Shown here: piece after piece, positions 36,401-48,965 of the stretch
Layout: each line of letters opens with the position of its first letter
Numbering within the stretch: the stretch's first letter is position 1
Origin: Lates calcarifer
Taxonomy: Eukaryota > Chordata > Actinopteri > Centropomidae
Reading direction: 5' to 3'
NCBI RefSeq assembly: GCF_001640805.2
Contig: NC_066850.1
Span: 10,574,510-10,638,509, forward strand
DNA length: 64,000 bases
Notes under the pieces: generated by a model
What the model was told of the DNA's origin: nothing
The model's input: the letters and a program-made list of their open reading frames with translations, nothing else
The model's database searches: none
Made by a program: the position numbers and the translations under genes

Positions 36401-39400
36401 GGGGGGACAAATTTCATGGAAATCCACTAAATATTGGTTGAGGTTTTTCACGCAAAACTGCATGGTGGTGCTAGAGGAAAAAATTGGGGGGTACATTCAC
36501 CAATGTTGTTAAGATTCATCCTCTGGGGGACATGGACACGTGAACCAAATTTCATAGCAATCCATCCAATAGTTGTTTAGATATTTCAGTTTGATTCAAA
36601 GCATTGGATCAACCAACCAAGTCATCTATGGAGCGCCCCTGCTAGCATGACTAAAAACTGGACAATAGATCATATTTTATAAGTATTCATGGGCAGCACT
36701 CTTATCTGGAAAGCATTTATAAACAGAGGCTACTGCTGGATGACCATTTCTGTTTTCCAAAAAATATGTTATTGTCAATGGCACCAAGCCAAATGGAGTG
36801 ACTGTTTTATTACTCCCGATGTACCCCTATAAAAACATGATTAGCCTGATTAAGACATTTTTGAATTAATTATAAATGGTGATTCAATGGCCTCATGCAT
36901 GCTCTGCTTCCCAATTCATTGGAAACCGTAAATGTCTGCAGTTGGTGCCCTTGATTCTTGACCATCTGTGTCTGATTAGCTTGTAAGCCCTCCATGACCT
37001 ACCTGTCCATTTCCTCTAGACTACCTGTCAAGCTGTTTGAGACAACAAATGTCTGCAACAACAAATGGATTGTGCAAAGGTTTCTGGGAATCTGATCTGT
37101 CATCCTATATGTTAGCATTTCACAGTCTGATATTTCTGAAAGGCCAAATTGACTGGTTTTGAATGGGCTGAGACTTTTCTGCTTCAGCAAAATCAATGAC
37201 TTGCCCTGCTCTGATAAATGTATGCTGTTTATACCTGATGCTCTGTACAGGGTGTACCCTGCCTCTCGCCCAATGTCAGCTGGGATAGGCTCCAGCTCCC
37301 CTGCAACAGATAAGCGGTATAGATAAGATACCTGATGCAGGCTTTAGGACATGGTAATGGTACCAACAGTGCCATTAGGGAAAAAAAAGAGCTGAAGATG
37401 CACTCCAACATTGTGCTCTTGAGGCAAATGAGACACAGTGATGGCCGTGCTTTGACTTGGAGGAGGTTGTATGGGCAAGGACACATACTGTACCATCCCA
37501 GAGCTCTGATCAACCAACACTATTGCCAGACAAGGACGCTGACATTGGACGATTCTGCGAAACCCTGGTTTACATATGTGGCACATCCACCTATATGTAG
37601 CTGTAGTTCTAATCCTAACCCTAATTTACCTTAACCAAGTGTTTCAGTTGCAACCATTAACCATTCTATTGTTGGTTGAGGTAAGGCATTAAATGAATGT
37701 AATAAGATTTCTTGCAGAATCATCCAATATCAGCATTCTCTCTGGCTGTGGGGTCACCATGCACCTTGCTGCTGCTCCCCACCATCCCTCTGCCAAATTC
37801 CTTCACCCCTGTATGCAGCTTTTCCAGGACCAGTCAACATCATTCTCTGCATCGGGGCCTTTGTGCAGCATTTGCCAGAGAGCTGTTGGATAGCCACCAA
37901 GCTGCTGCAAAGCTGCGAGTCTTGTTCGTCCAGATGCTGCTGGCAACACCCACATGCTGTGAAGTGGTCATGACAGCCTGCTCGATTGCCAGTTTTCTGC
38001 CAGTTAAGACTTTTTGGTCTTTGGATTCTCTCTGCTGCAGCACTTCTCTTGTAAAAATGGCCATGTTCGTCATTTAGTCTGAGAGACAGTTGGAAGATTA
38101 TGGGCTACGTGATCAAATATTACATTTTAGTAAATGCAGACCTAGAATTTTTCTTGTAAACCCAATTTGTCCATATACATCAGCCATTATTTTGGTTCTG
38201 TGTAGCTTCAGATTGAAGTTTCTATACAACGAAAGGATCAAATCCTCAACACTAATGACTTGGATTTTAAAGATGTTGATATCAACAAATGTTGGTCAGG
38301 CAAACTCACCAACAGATCCTCGGGTAATGTTTTATATCATAGTTTGAAGGTTTGTGAATTGGTCCCAAGAAGTGTCTGCAGCTGTAGCTAAAAGTTGATG
38401 CAATGTTTAAGATTTTGACAAGGTATGAGGGTGTCCAGAGATTGGATGATGTGAGAATATGATGAAGTGTTGGCTACTAATAGCAGAGTTTCACTACAGT
38501 TTTATAAGTGTTTCTCCCAGGCTATAGAAGTATAGCACTACTGTCTATATTCATCTTATGAGAAAGTGTTGAATGGATGCCAGTGTAACTCATGAATCCT
38601 GATGCAGGATATACTTCTTAAACAGGAACAGACCCTTTTGTGGTAGGGGGAATGTATTTGTCTTTCCCGCATTACCTTACACTGAGCAGTCACTGAACTT
38701 CACAGCATCCATCTATCAATGCCACATTTTCCTGTGTTTAAAAAGAGGTGTATTTCATGAACACTCCATCCTTTTTCTGAAAAGACGATGAGGTTTGAGC
38801 AGCAGGGTGCTGTGCCTTGGAAAATATGCTGTTCCCCTGTCTTCCTCGGTTTCTCTCGCTCTCTCATATTCTCGCTGTCATTCCTTTTTCTTCTCCTCTC
38901 CTTTGGTCGCCACATGCACTAGTGGCTGTTTGCGTAAAATATCTGGAGAATCCATTTGGGTTCTGTTGTCTATAGGACACAGTAGTGTAACAGCTTAGCC
39001 AAAGGAGGCGTGCTCTTTTCCCTGAACTCTTCCCCTCCAGTCTGGCCATGTTGAACTTGGCAACCCTCTGATTGATAATGTGTCCAGAGATGGTGTTGCA
39101 ATGACAGTGGGCTTTCTGTGCAGAGAGCGCTTTTGCCAATCCACCTTACACATGTCACCAGTAAAGTAGCACACTTGCATTTTAGGACTGCAGATTTCCT
39201 ACCCTGACAGAAACGCTAAATACTAGTTGGTGGAAATTCTTTTTTAAGGTAATGAAACAAACTGCGGTCTCAGAAACAGAAAAAAATCCACAACTGTAGT
39301 CAGTTTTTCCAATTATTAGCCTGACCTAGAAATCCTCAGTTGTCTTTGTAATGCTTTAGCAGGCAGGACCGTGGGGTGATTTCACTGGGATGTTCATTCC

Positions 39401-42400
39401 ATGAATCAGGTCTGTTATGGGAGTTTTTTTGGCCAAAGTGTAAGTGCTAAGTAGCTCCATGTCCTAAGTCACTTTTAGTTCATGCTGAAATATTCTCACT
39501 TATTCTAGAGTGAGCATGAAATATATAATCTTACCGCTGATTCCTGCTAAATGAATGATGCCCATTTTCTCATGAATTACAACTAGTTGGAATAATCCAT
39601 CAGTTTTGGCCAGGACCTAACTGCTGGTACATGAAGTTCTTAAAAAAAAAAAAGAGCAGCCAAATATGAAACATGTAAATTTTTTAGGTGTTTTGGCTTG
39701 TACTAATGGCATGTGAGTTGAAGATGGAAAGGAGATTGGACGGAAATATCTTTTAGCAGCCATTGATTAGACTTCTTCTTCAATGTTCGTCCCTGTCAAT
39801 TTTATTTAAAACTAGTAAAGCTTGAGAGAGAGGTAGAATGTGTAAACAGCACATCACATGCATGCACGGACACATGCACACACTCAAACACACACATAGC
39901 TAGGCCTCGTCCCTCAGCAGCAGGGGATTATGAGGATTACAGGGTGATCAGGACACCCCCCTACTCCCCTCCCCTCCCTCCCTGGTTTTACACTAAACCT
40001 GAAAACACAGCGGAAGGCACTGAGATCTGAAGAAAGACCTCCTGTGTCCTCTGCATCACTGCGAAAAAGGTGTCGTTTTCTCATTAAGACCTGGGCTAAA
40101 AAATCTCTGACCCCTCTGTGAATTACTGCTCAGCAGAACAAAGAGGCATCTCATGAAAAGGACAGACAGGCATCCTCCAGATTTTGATCTGTACATTAGG
40201 TGAAGTTGAGACCCGAGGGATTTGAGGATATTCAGGGACTAAACACTACTTTACCTTTGAAACTCTTCATGAGTCTAATCCAATTACATAATGTTGGACC
40301 TCTACAGAGAAAAACGAGGATGTATCTACTTGCATTAGTACAGAGATCACCAAGATTTATCACTGACCTTTTTGATGTTCTTCCTTCTTCATCTTAGGTT
40401 GTCTCTTAAATTGTCTTACATTCGGCATCCCAGTTGCAAAGAAACAAAAAAAGTCCTGCACACCCTTGATCACTTGTACTCACTTTGTTGCCAACATTTC
40501 TAGAAAAATAGATGCAGTGACCATGGATAACCCGATCTGAGCCCCCAGCAAAATATCTTGAACTCCAGTCTGAAACAACTGTTGAAACAGCTTTCGGTTC
40601 CCATTGTATGATCTTATTGTTTCTAATTTTTGTTGCAAATATTTCACCAATAAAGACCAATATAGTGTCTGGGGACAACTCTGTCTAACACCCCTCCACT
40701 CTACCCAAGTTATTTTAGAACCAAAGGTAATGAATCCCATACATTTATAAACACTTTGAATATCAGCCTAAAAATAGCCCTGGGATCTTTTCTTTTTTAC
40801 ATGACTCAGTTATATAACTCATTTGATCTATATTAATAATGTCGTGAACAGCACTTTTAATTCTAGTTGGAATACATTTGAATAAGATTTTAGTGTCACA
40901 GCACAGTAATGTGAGGAACACTTCACTCATGCCATAAACTCTTTGTGGTACCAGTGATAAAGAGGCAGTTTCCAGTACTTTAGCAGCTCTTATAGTCCCT
41001 GCCCAGCCGTAAACTGCCTGACACTTTGCAGGAAGAGCTGTGCACTGGCTCCAAGAATCCACTGGTTTTTATTGACCATGACCAAGCTGTAAAACTCAGA
41101 TGCTTTCTGTACCACTCTGTAATGGGGGAATCCAGCCATCTCTCTCCAGTGCCGTTCCTTAGAGGAATGAACACTATGTGTGCTGAGCCTGTCAAAAACC
41201 AAACCAAAGCTGTTTGGTGGAGCAATGCAGTGGCATCAGATGAAACACTTGAAAACTTAAAAAACTAAACCCTGACAGGTTGAAGACAGTTGATTCTACT
41301 ACATAGTTTTCTATTAAGACAATTGCTGACATTTAATGTAAATCATTCAAAGCAATACTTCACTCCAAATGAATACTTAGTATCAAACATTTGAAGAATG
41401 GCTCTGAAAAGGTTGTAGCCTGCTCATTCGCAGAGGATGGCAGCTGTAGTCAGCTTGGAGTCACGGCAGATACAATTTATTCCAAATGCAAGAGAGAGTT
41501 ACGGAAAAAAGAAAACATGCCAGAACATATCAAAATGTCCATAGAAACAACTTCTGTTGCAGAAGGCTGTGCTCAAACAGACAAGAACACGGTGTGAAAA
41601 AATGCAGCCCAGTTCAGGACTGTTTCCCAGGTGCCATAAAAAAGTTCAGGGAATCAGCTATGCGCTACTCATTAATGGAGATGGGGCAGTTAACCAGATG
41701 TACCTTTGCAAAACAAACCAGTTAAGTCTTTTCTCTTGTAAAACTGAAAAATACTGTTTGGAAACATTTCTGATGAAGTATAAATCTCACTTTTGTGTCA
41801 TTTGTCCGAGTAAGTAATCCACATGAGCTCATTACTGCCCTTTGAGGCCAGAGAGCTGATAACACCCACTTGGACTTGATAGTTGGTGAGAGCCACAGTT
41901 GTACTGACTGTTTTTTTCCCCTCAATGGCCACAAGGTGCAACAGTGAGCCCATTCCACACTCTAAAACAAACTTTTAAGCACATCCGAAAATGAATCTGC
42001 ATTTATTTTGGTCATCATTTAATCACTTTATGATCTCCAGTAGAGTAATCCTTTCAGTTAACTTTGACTTGTTGGGTGATACAGCAACTGATTCCTTATA
42101 TACTGCTATAATTGTGCAGAAACTGTACAGTATATTTTACATTTTTCTATTGTACTGTAACTCGTAATGATGGCTGAAGTGCTGACACATGCTAATCTGA
42201 CTTGAAACCCTCCATCATTATCATGCATCCTCCTCCCAGCATCCATTTTCAAACAGCAGAATGCCATGAGGTGGGAAGCACTGGCATAAAAGGTTGTTTA
42301 CCCTTATTTGTTTAACAACAGCCAGACAAAACAACTCTTTGTTTATGAGGGATTACAGCAGTTATCCATGGAACTGAAGCATTTAAAACCTTCCAAAGCT

Positions 42401-45400
42401 TTTAGACCTGATTATTATATGCGTGTTTTTCCCCAACCTGCCCGAGCTGATTATACTACATGTTACAACCGGGTCCAGCTGATTTTTCTCTCCCTTCCAG
42501 CTGTTTGTGCAGTGGGGTTGCAAGCTATTTTCAGATTAATAGCGGATGTTAATTTGTAAGGCTTTATTGGGAGGGATTGGAAAACAGGCCAGGCAACGAG
42601 GCACGGCCCCTCTTTTGGCTTTCAGCAGCCATTATATAATCACCAGCCAGGGCTCACTGTCATATTTCTCTAAAATCCTTGAGATCAGGTGTTAATGTAA
42701 CTGCCAAGGCTGGTCTTACAGATAGATACCACAGGGGAGAAATAGCGGATGTTGTTTGTTCACATGACTGAAAACACAGAAAAGAATTACCGTAAGAATT
42801 TCAGTGGAACCCCTTGGCTATGCAAGGTTTACCTGTTAATTAGTTTTGAATTGAATGAAAATCCAGATGTCAAAAAGATAGATTAAGATTTTTTAGTCAG
42901 CTAGATATTTCATCTAACATATCTATGTTGGGAGACTGAGATCTGGATAAATCCAGTTCCTCTGTTCCCTAAATTATGCAGGTGCACAGTGTATTTTTAG
43001 CATCATTCTACCTGATGTGCTTTGTGAAAGCCTTTATAATATTGTCCCCCCCGTTCCTCCTTCTCATTCACACCTCCATTAGCCTCACCCCTGCTTTGTG
43101 TCAGGGGGTCCGGGGAGAAAGATGCTTCTGTTTCTGAATGAAAGCTCCTCTCTGTCCAAAACAACATTGTCAGGACAAGGCAGACAGAGAGCAGAAGTTA
43201 ATGCACTTTGTCAGCACTGGCAGGCTTCTGAGCCAAGAGCTATTAACTCTGAGAGGGAAAGGCATTTCCTCCTTGTAAATGCCATATTAAATTATTATTA
43301 TTTCATTTGGTAACAGGGAAAAGCCCATCAGGGCTATATTGCCCAAGGTGAGCAGGGAATTGTAAATGGAGAGTCAGAGTTTTTCTAAAGGCCACCAAAA
43401 CAGGGTGGGTTTTGGGGGGTAAGGGAGTTGAAAAAGGAAGTGAGTATTGGCATCATGGTAACTTGATGTGGTCACTGAGTCAAAAAGCTGAGTGTCACAC
43501 ACTTTAAATAGTCTTTTACCCATTTAACTGCACCTCTGCTTGCTGTGACTTCCTCTCTTTACCTTAAGGTCATTCCTTGGCGTAAAAGGTGCATCATACC
43601 TCCGTTTTCGACATCCATGTTTTCTAAGTGAGCCTTCAGGGTGCTCAGGCTCTGCCAAATGAAAATGTGAATGAACAGTGGGGCATAGCCAATGGAGGTG
43701 TGGCCTCAAAGCCTGCCTGGCCCTGTTTCTACAGGTTGATCAGGCCCAAAGGGCTTGTGGTTTGGCCTCACTGGACAGGCCTGTGTGTAAAAAGATACCT
43801 GGGCCAAAATGACTGAGCGTGATATTCTCAGCGTTTGGGTGACTGCGACCACCTTTTTACAGGGAAGCAGCTGCCAGAAAGGGTCCATGGTGTGCAATGT
43901 GATACTCTGTAAATTTTACACAGAAGAAATTCATGTCATTAAGACTGTTCATATATCACAGGAATCAGACTCATGACCTGGCCATGATCTCTGTTTTATT
44001 ACAAACCTAGTGTCTGGCCCCTGGCCAAAATTTGTTTGATTAATTCTGTTAACAGATATGAGGCAGTGGTGAGGGAAAAGAAATCTGATTTATAGAAGCT
44101 GAACTGACTGTTTGCTAAACCCCAACAATGACTAAATCACAACCCAGGAATTCGTCAGTAATGATCAGCTATGGTATTGCCAAAACTTAACAAAACTTAA
44201 CAAAACATGACTCCTTAGTTATGTAACTCCTCTAACTGTTCCTCTCAAACAGGTAAACCAGGCTATGGCTCCAATGCACGGCGGTCACGCGGCATTGTGG
44301 ACGAGTGCTGCTTCCAAAGCTGTGAGCTGCGGCGCCTGGAGATGTACTGTGCACCTCCCAAGACTAAGGCAGCTCGCTCTGTGCGTGCACAGCGCCATAC
44401 AGACATGCCGAGAACACCTAAGGTTAGTACCGCAGGGCACAAAGTGGACAAGGGCACAGAGCGTAGGACAGCACAGCAGCCAGACAAGACAAAAAACAAG
44501 AAGGTGAGCACAGCACCATACAGATACACACTAAAAAAAAAAGGTTTACTTATCGGGAAATATGGGGGGAAAAAAAGAGAATAGGATTGATGTTTTAACA
44601 GCTTTTGTCAGAGCATGCACTCATGATAATATGTTAAAGAACTTGTTTGACACTTTGGGAAATGCGCCTATTTGTTTTCTTAGCAAGAGTTAAATTATAT
44701 GATTGATACCACTTCCATAGCAGTATTTATTAACTGCCACTAGCTTAGAATAAAAACAGGAGACAGGGGGAAGGAGCTAGTCATTTTTACTTCTTACTAG
44801 TTTTTGTACGGATTAAACAAATATGATAGAAAACATTACACATAACACATTATATCTTTTTGTTTAATCCTACAAAAATCTAAATTTAAAAATGTAAATG
44901 TCACTTTGTGGCTTTACAGGGGCTATGTGTGAGACTTGACTAGGCACTCTCTGACACAGCAAGGCTAGCTGTTTCCACCTGTTTCCAGTCTTTATGCTAA
45001 GCTAAGCTAACCTGGCTGTTTTTACACAATAACATGAGAATGCTATCAAACTTTTCATCTCATTACATACTTACATATTTTCAAACTGTCAAACGGTAAT
45101 TTTAAGAGGTCAGCAGGTTCAAGTTTACCAGTAATTTACTGTGTAGCAAGAGAAATTAATCATTCTGACTTCATTTTCCCTCCACAGAGACCTTTACCTG
45201 GACATAGTCACTCATCCTTTAAGGTATGCCTGCAAATGGACACTCTTCATCTCATTGTATTGTTATTGTTTTATTATTATATCATTTAAACCTGTATTAA
45301 TCACATAATCTCCACTGTGACCTTCTTAAGAGTTTCAAAAGCAGAACAAGTTTTATTTTGAAATGGTAGACATTCATTTAAACAGTCTTAGCTCTGAGAT

Positions 45401-46032
45401 CTCAATCTCTTGGCCAAGGGAACTGTGAGGTCTAAATGCAGACTCTGTTTCACCCTCGAGTTGCCAACCTGCGAGAGAGTGTGATCCTTTTAAGATTCTG
45501 CCTTGTGCTTTTTACCCCTCTCTCAAAAAAGAAAACCATTAGCAAGAGAAGGAACTAAGTGGTTTTTGTGGTAGACCCAGTGGCACTCCCACTCCCCAGG
45601 CAGAATCTCCACTCTGCTACTGTACATTATGTGCTGAAATTCTGGCATCTCACCATAACAAGACTGACGCATGCAAGGTCTGGGGATGAAACCTGCATGT
45701 CATGTTTGTTGTATCAGCGTGTGCAGTGGTTTCCACATCACTCATCTGTTCATTCATTTGTGGATTGTGGTGCACTGCAAACTGTGGTATTGTTGTGTGA
45801 ATCCTATTATTTTTCTTTTCATTTTTTTCTCACTATTTGTGTCAGAAAAAACAAACTATAGTGATAGAATCAAAAGTGTGTAGCTAACAGTTGATGCTAA
45901 CAGTTTCAGATCCACTCAACCTGGATATACCTCTGCTGCGTGTTTAACTATGTGTTTTGTTTTTTATTGCAGGATGTGCATCAGAAAAACTCAAGTCGAG
46001 GCAACACGGGGGGCAGAAATTACAGAATGTAG
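33443..46032 (+). CDS. igf1: igf1, insulin-like growth factor 1 precursor
   Basis: Five coding exons (33443-33490, 34820-34979, 44253-44503, 45188-45223, 45973-46032) join in phase into 184 codons plus TAG. The signal region is [16 protein letters not shown] plus the hydrophobic [16 protein letters not shown]. The mature hormone begins [23 protein letters not shown] and D domains follow with all six cysteines (two in B; CC, C and C in A). The E peptide starts at [16 protein letters not shown]. The secreted ligand signals through the IGF1 receptor, mediating growth-hormone action, and is made chiefly in liver. The predicted mature peptide is 66 residues against the 68 I recall for many teleosts, with one residue fewer in C and one in D. 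An internal donor and a 36-nt exon allow four E-domain isoforms. Intron 2 is 9.3 kb. Confidence 0.98.
34820..34979 (+). CDS. igf1: igf1 exon 2: signal peptide and B domain
   Basis: The exon is 160 nt with acceptor cgcag and donor GTAAGT. It encodes the hydrophobic signal core and the B domain up to RGFYF plus the first base of the Ser codon. Two B-domain cysteines are present. Confidence 0.97.
36225..36640 (+). repeat. Dispersed repeat with gctaacatgctaacatgct motif
   Basis: It contains tgctaacatgctaacatgct and later tttcatagcaatccatccaa and tagttgtttagatatttcag, a combination common in fish genomes. Related text is found at 55375-55495. Confidence 0.65.
37243..37329 (+). repeat. 3' tail of a fish LINE/SINE family
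   Basis: cagggtgtaccctgcctctc, then gctgggataggctccagc and gataagcggtatagata, form a tail that I recognise as extremely common in teleost genomes. Only this end is present. Confidence 0.75.
40440..41020 (-). pseudogene. L1-like reverse transcriptase remnant
   Basis: Reading the minus strand gives, in separate frames, [20 protein letters not shown] then [20 protein letters not shown], and [20 protein letters not shown]. These correspond to L1-type reverse transcriptase blocks (..LL..D.KIL...L..R....I..I...Q..F; GVRQGCPLSP.LF.....EI...KI). The frames are shifted relative to each other and interrupted, so this is a dead 5'-truncated copy inside igf1 intron 2. Boundaries are approximate. Confidence 0.7.
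44253..44503 (+). CDS. igf1: igf1 exon 3: C, A, D domains and long E segment
   Basis: The exon is 251 nt. It encodes [12 protein letters not shown] (C), [20 protein letters not shown] (A), PPKTKAA (D) and the E peptide to KNKK. At 44422/44423 an internal donor AAG|GTTAGT would remove the last 81 nt (27 codons, [20 protein letters not shown] and onward), giving the shorter E-domain forms known in fish. Confidence 0.97.
44636..45096. mobile_element. Complete fold-back element in igf1 intron 3
   Basis: The left arm starts ttgtttgacactttgggaaa. The right arm ends atattttcaaactgtcaaac and contains tctttatgctaagctaagct, the complement of the left-arm agcttagctt theme. The element fills about two thirds of the intron between the alternative E-domain exons of igf1. 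Confidence 0.7.
45188..45223 (+). CDS. igf1: igf1 exon 4: 36-nt alternative E-domain exon
   Basis: This 12-codon exon, [12 protein letters not shown], is phase 0 at both ends, with acceptor ccacag and donor GTATGC. It corresponds to the 36-nt cassette that distinguishes fish Ea isoforms. Skipping it keeps the frame. Confidence 0.95.
45973..46032 (+). CDS. igf1: igf1 exon 5: end of E peptide
   Basis: Nineteen codons, [19 protein letters not shown], and TAG follow a cag acceptor at 45970-45972. This is the common C-terminus of teleost Ea-type IGF-1 precursors. Confidence 0.96.
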   Translation, partial: DVHQKNSSRGNTGGRNYRM

Positions 46033-48589
46033 GGAAGGAGCGAATGGACAAATGCCCAGCGACTTGGGAAGAGAGAAGGGAGTGGCCTTACCTGGTACCC
46101 CTGTGGAATGGTTCACTGTAAAACAAAACAAAGAGGATGCTAACAATGGCCTGAAAAACCTGAGAGCTTAGTGGTGTTTAAGGGTTTGATGAGGGATCTT
46201 GTGATTATTTTATACACTGCACCATTCCATATCGGGAGGAATTCTTTGTTAATGCAATGTAACAGACTAGTTTAGCTGCTGAGACACGAACAAGAGCTTA
46301 TTATACCTCCATGTGTGAGCTGCAGCATCCCCTGGCTCCAGGGAAGGTGGGAATGGAACTGGGCTTCAGCCAATCAGAGAGCGGCAGGCTATGTTTGAGA
46401 ATGAGTGGTCCACCCTGTCCCCTCAACTTTGCGGAGGTAAATCCTCTTACTCTGAGAGAGTGGATTCATTCACTCCTCTGGTAAGACAGGATATTTTATC
46501 ACCGGTCACATTTAACAGTTACTACCCAAGTTAAAATCTGAATATTTTATCTTCAGAGTTTGTTTTTATGCACCGTGCATTACCGAGGATATTTTTAAAA
46601 GAGTAAAACAAGGTTTGCTTTAAAGGACAAAGACCAGGCGTCTCATTATCAGACTTTAAACATTGTTGTAGTTATTTTACCTTGAGCCCAAGTCAAATCC
46701 CTACTTCTCAGTGACTGAAGGCAGGGTTCTGATGTCTAAATGGAGTCGCTAGAAGGTTTGAGTCCAATCCAAATCTCTCCTAAGCCTCAGGAAGTGTTGA
46801 GAACCTGAGGACTGAGTCTACAATCCAAACACTTCTATAACAACAAATCAGGCACTAATAGGGGATTTTGAGGATGGTGGGAAATACAGTAGGTACTAGA
46901 AATATAAGATTGTACAAAATAGAGAGACAAATTAACCAGAAGTAAAGTGAATTAAAGTTTTTGGGTTGGTTTGCTTGTTTGGATGTCAGAAATGGGTCAT
47001 TTGGTGGATTCAAAGTGCATTTGGCATAAGCGAGTGGAATAAGTCAAATAGCGACAATCAAGCTAAATGTTTGCCGTCTGCATCCTTTTCACATGTCACC
47101 ATCCTGGCCAAATCTGATTTTTGTCAACAATCCAGTTACACGGTGATCAGCATTTGAGTCTGAGTGGAGGCCTGAGTTCAAGGTTAAGCGCAAGTTATGA
47201 AAGTTTAGTCACTGCAAGTCAACCAGCGCTCTAAAAAAAAACCACCAGGAAAACTTTAAAAAGCTTTCAGATCTTTCTTTTTATCTCGTGAAGAACTAAA
47301 ACAATGATTCCAAATCTGTCAATACCGACGTTTAAAGCAAAAAACAGAGAAGCTGTAACAATAGTCACTTAGACATAGAAGTTTAATGATTGATTGTTCT
47401 TGGCCTGTGATATTTTGTTAGTTTAGGGAGGCCGAGAACTTTGCTACTTCAGTCGTCGCTTGGACTGCATTACCTGCCATCATGGCGAAAGAGCAACAAA
47501 ACTCCATAGCATCCATTGCAAAGTCCACCAGAGGAACACACAGATTAAATGATTTGGTAAATATTGCAAACCAAAATAACAAATCCTCCTGCAGATGTGA
47601 GATATGGCACACATATAACAGTACACAAACACACATACAAAGCACCCAGTGTAAATGAGAGTTGTGTAACTGTGAGCAAGGGTCAAGCACACATAGACAC
47701 ACACTAACACAAATGAAAAGCCAGTTCTGAGAAGTCCTTGCATGAGGACTGACAGACGTGGCTGTTTGTTCTAGCCTCTGTGCGGATTTGCAGTCATTTT
47801 ATCGCACAAACTGCCCAAGACATCTCATCTCTGGCTCTGCCTCCTCTGCCTGTGTATAATCAAACAGTACTCCCATTTATGTTAACCTATGCATTGCTAT
47901 CATTCATTGTACATGATGGTTTCATATAACAAAACTGTATTAAGAATCCTATCCACTGTATAATGGTGCTATTTTGTAGTTTGTTACTTGCAAGAGATGG
48001 CTAAGACAGACAGATGGCAGGGCTTACATTGGAGGTCTTCCCTTTTGCACAGCCTTGTGGCCACCATTTTAATAGTGTTTTTATTTGTAAGCTGTTTCAA
48101 TAAGGTAGTAGTGTAAGCGAGTAAATGTATCTGTGTGAAATCTGTGAATGCATGGAGAATTAAAAATAAGAAAATACCATGTTGTGGTCCCAAGAAGGCA
48201 AAATGCTATTTTTTCTACTGTTTTTAAATTATTTTCTCAACATAGATCCCTTATGCCAAATAACTTGACAAAAGTACTGTGAACTGTGATTCTTCCAATT
48301 GTATTGAGATTGTTAAAAGTCATGGTGTGCTTTTGTCTGTCCTGAGATGTGTGTGTACATGCACTTCACTGGAAGCCATGGTATTGACTATTAAAATCAC
48401 TTAAAACGAGACTACATAACTTTTGCTGAAGGGATATTTGCCTTCATTTCCCAAGATTGTCATTAGTCACATGCTTTAAAGACATCATCGTGTTAATCTG
48501 TAACATGCTCAAATTTAGAGTAACAGGCACACAACTAGCGAAGAGCTATAAAGTCAACAAATGTATCAGTGTCATCCAGCTTAATCAGG

Positions 48590-48965
48590 TAGTCTGACAT
48601 TTGCTTGCTTTTGCTGGTCATATATGGGAGTGGCTGCAGCCAGTAGCCAGTTAGCTTAGCTTAGCACATAAACTGGAAACAGGGAAGCAGCTAACCTGGC
48701 CTCCGTTTTTAAAGCAAGATTTAAAAACAGATTAAGCAAACAAGATGTGTTTGTTAATTTGTGAGATTTAGTTTTGTTTGTTTGTTTGTTTTTTTTCTTT
48801 TTTCCTTTGGGCAGAGCCAAGCTAGCTGCTTCCTGCTGTTTCTGGTCTTTATGCTAAGCTAACATAACTGGCTGTAGCTTTATTTTAAGCTTACAGATAT
48901 GAGAGCATCATCAGTATTTCCATATAACTCTTGGCAAGGAATGGTATCTCCCAAAAGTTCAAACT
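48590..48965. mobile_element. Fold-back element downstream of igf1
   Basis: The left arm (gccagttagcttagcttagc, aaactggaaacaggg) and right arm (gtctttatgctaagctaaca, cccaaaagttcaaac) are inverted copies, of the same family as 44636-45096. Confidence 0.7.

Larger units (their letters stand above)
34980..44252 (+). other. igf1 intron 2 (9.3 kb)
   Basis: No exon is recognisable. The intron contains dispersed repeat copies (36225-36640, 37243-37329), an L1-like reverse transcriptase remnant on the minus strand (about 40440-41020), and blocks of balanced composition at 40985-41230, 42540-42720 and 43090-43320 that may be conserved regulatory sequence. Runs of short open frames at 37335-38077 resemble no protein that I know. 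Confidence 0.7.

Noticed and set aside
37335..38077. Cluster of open frames in igf1 intron 2
   Set aside because: Frames on both strands are equally long and none resembles a protein; part lies next to a LINE/SINE tail.
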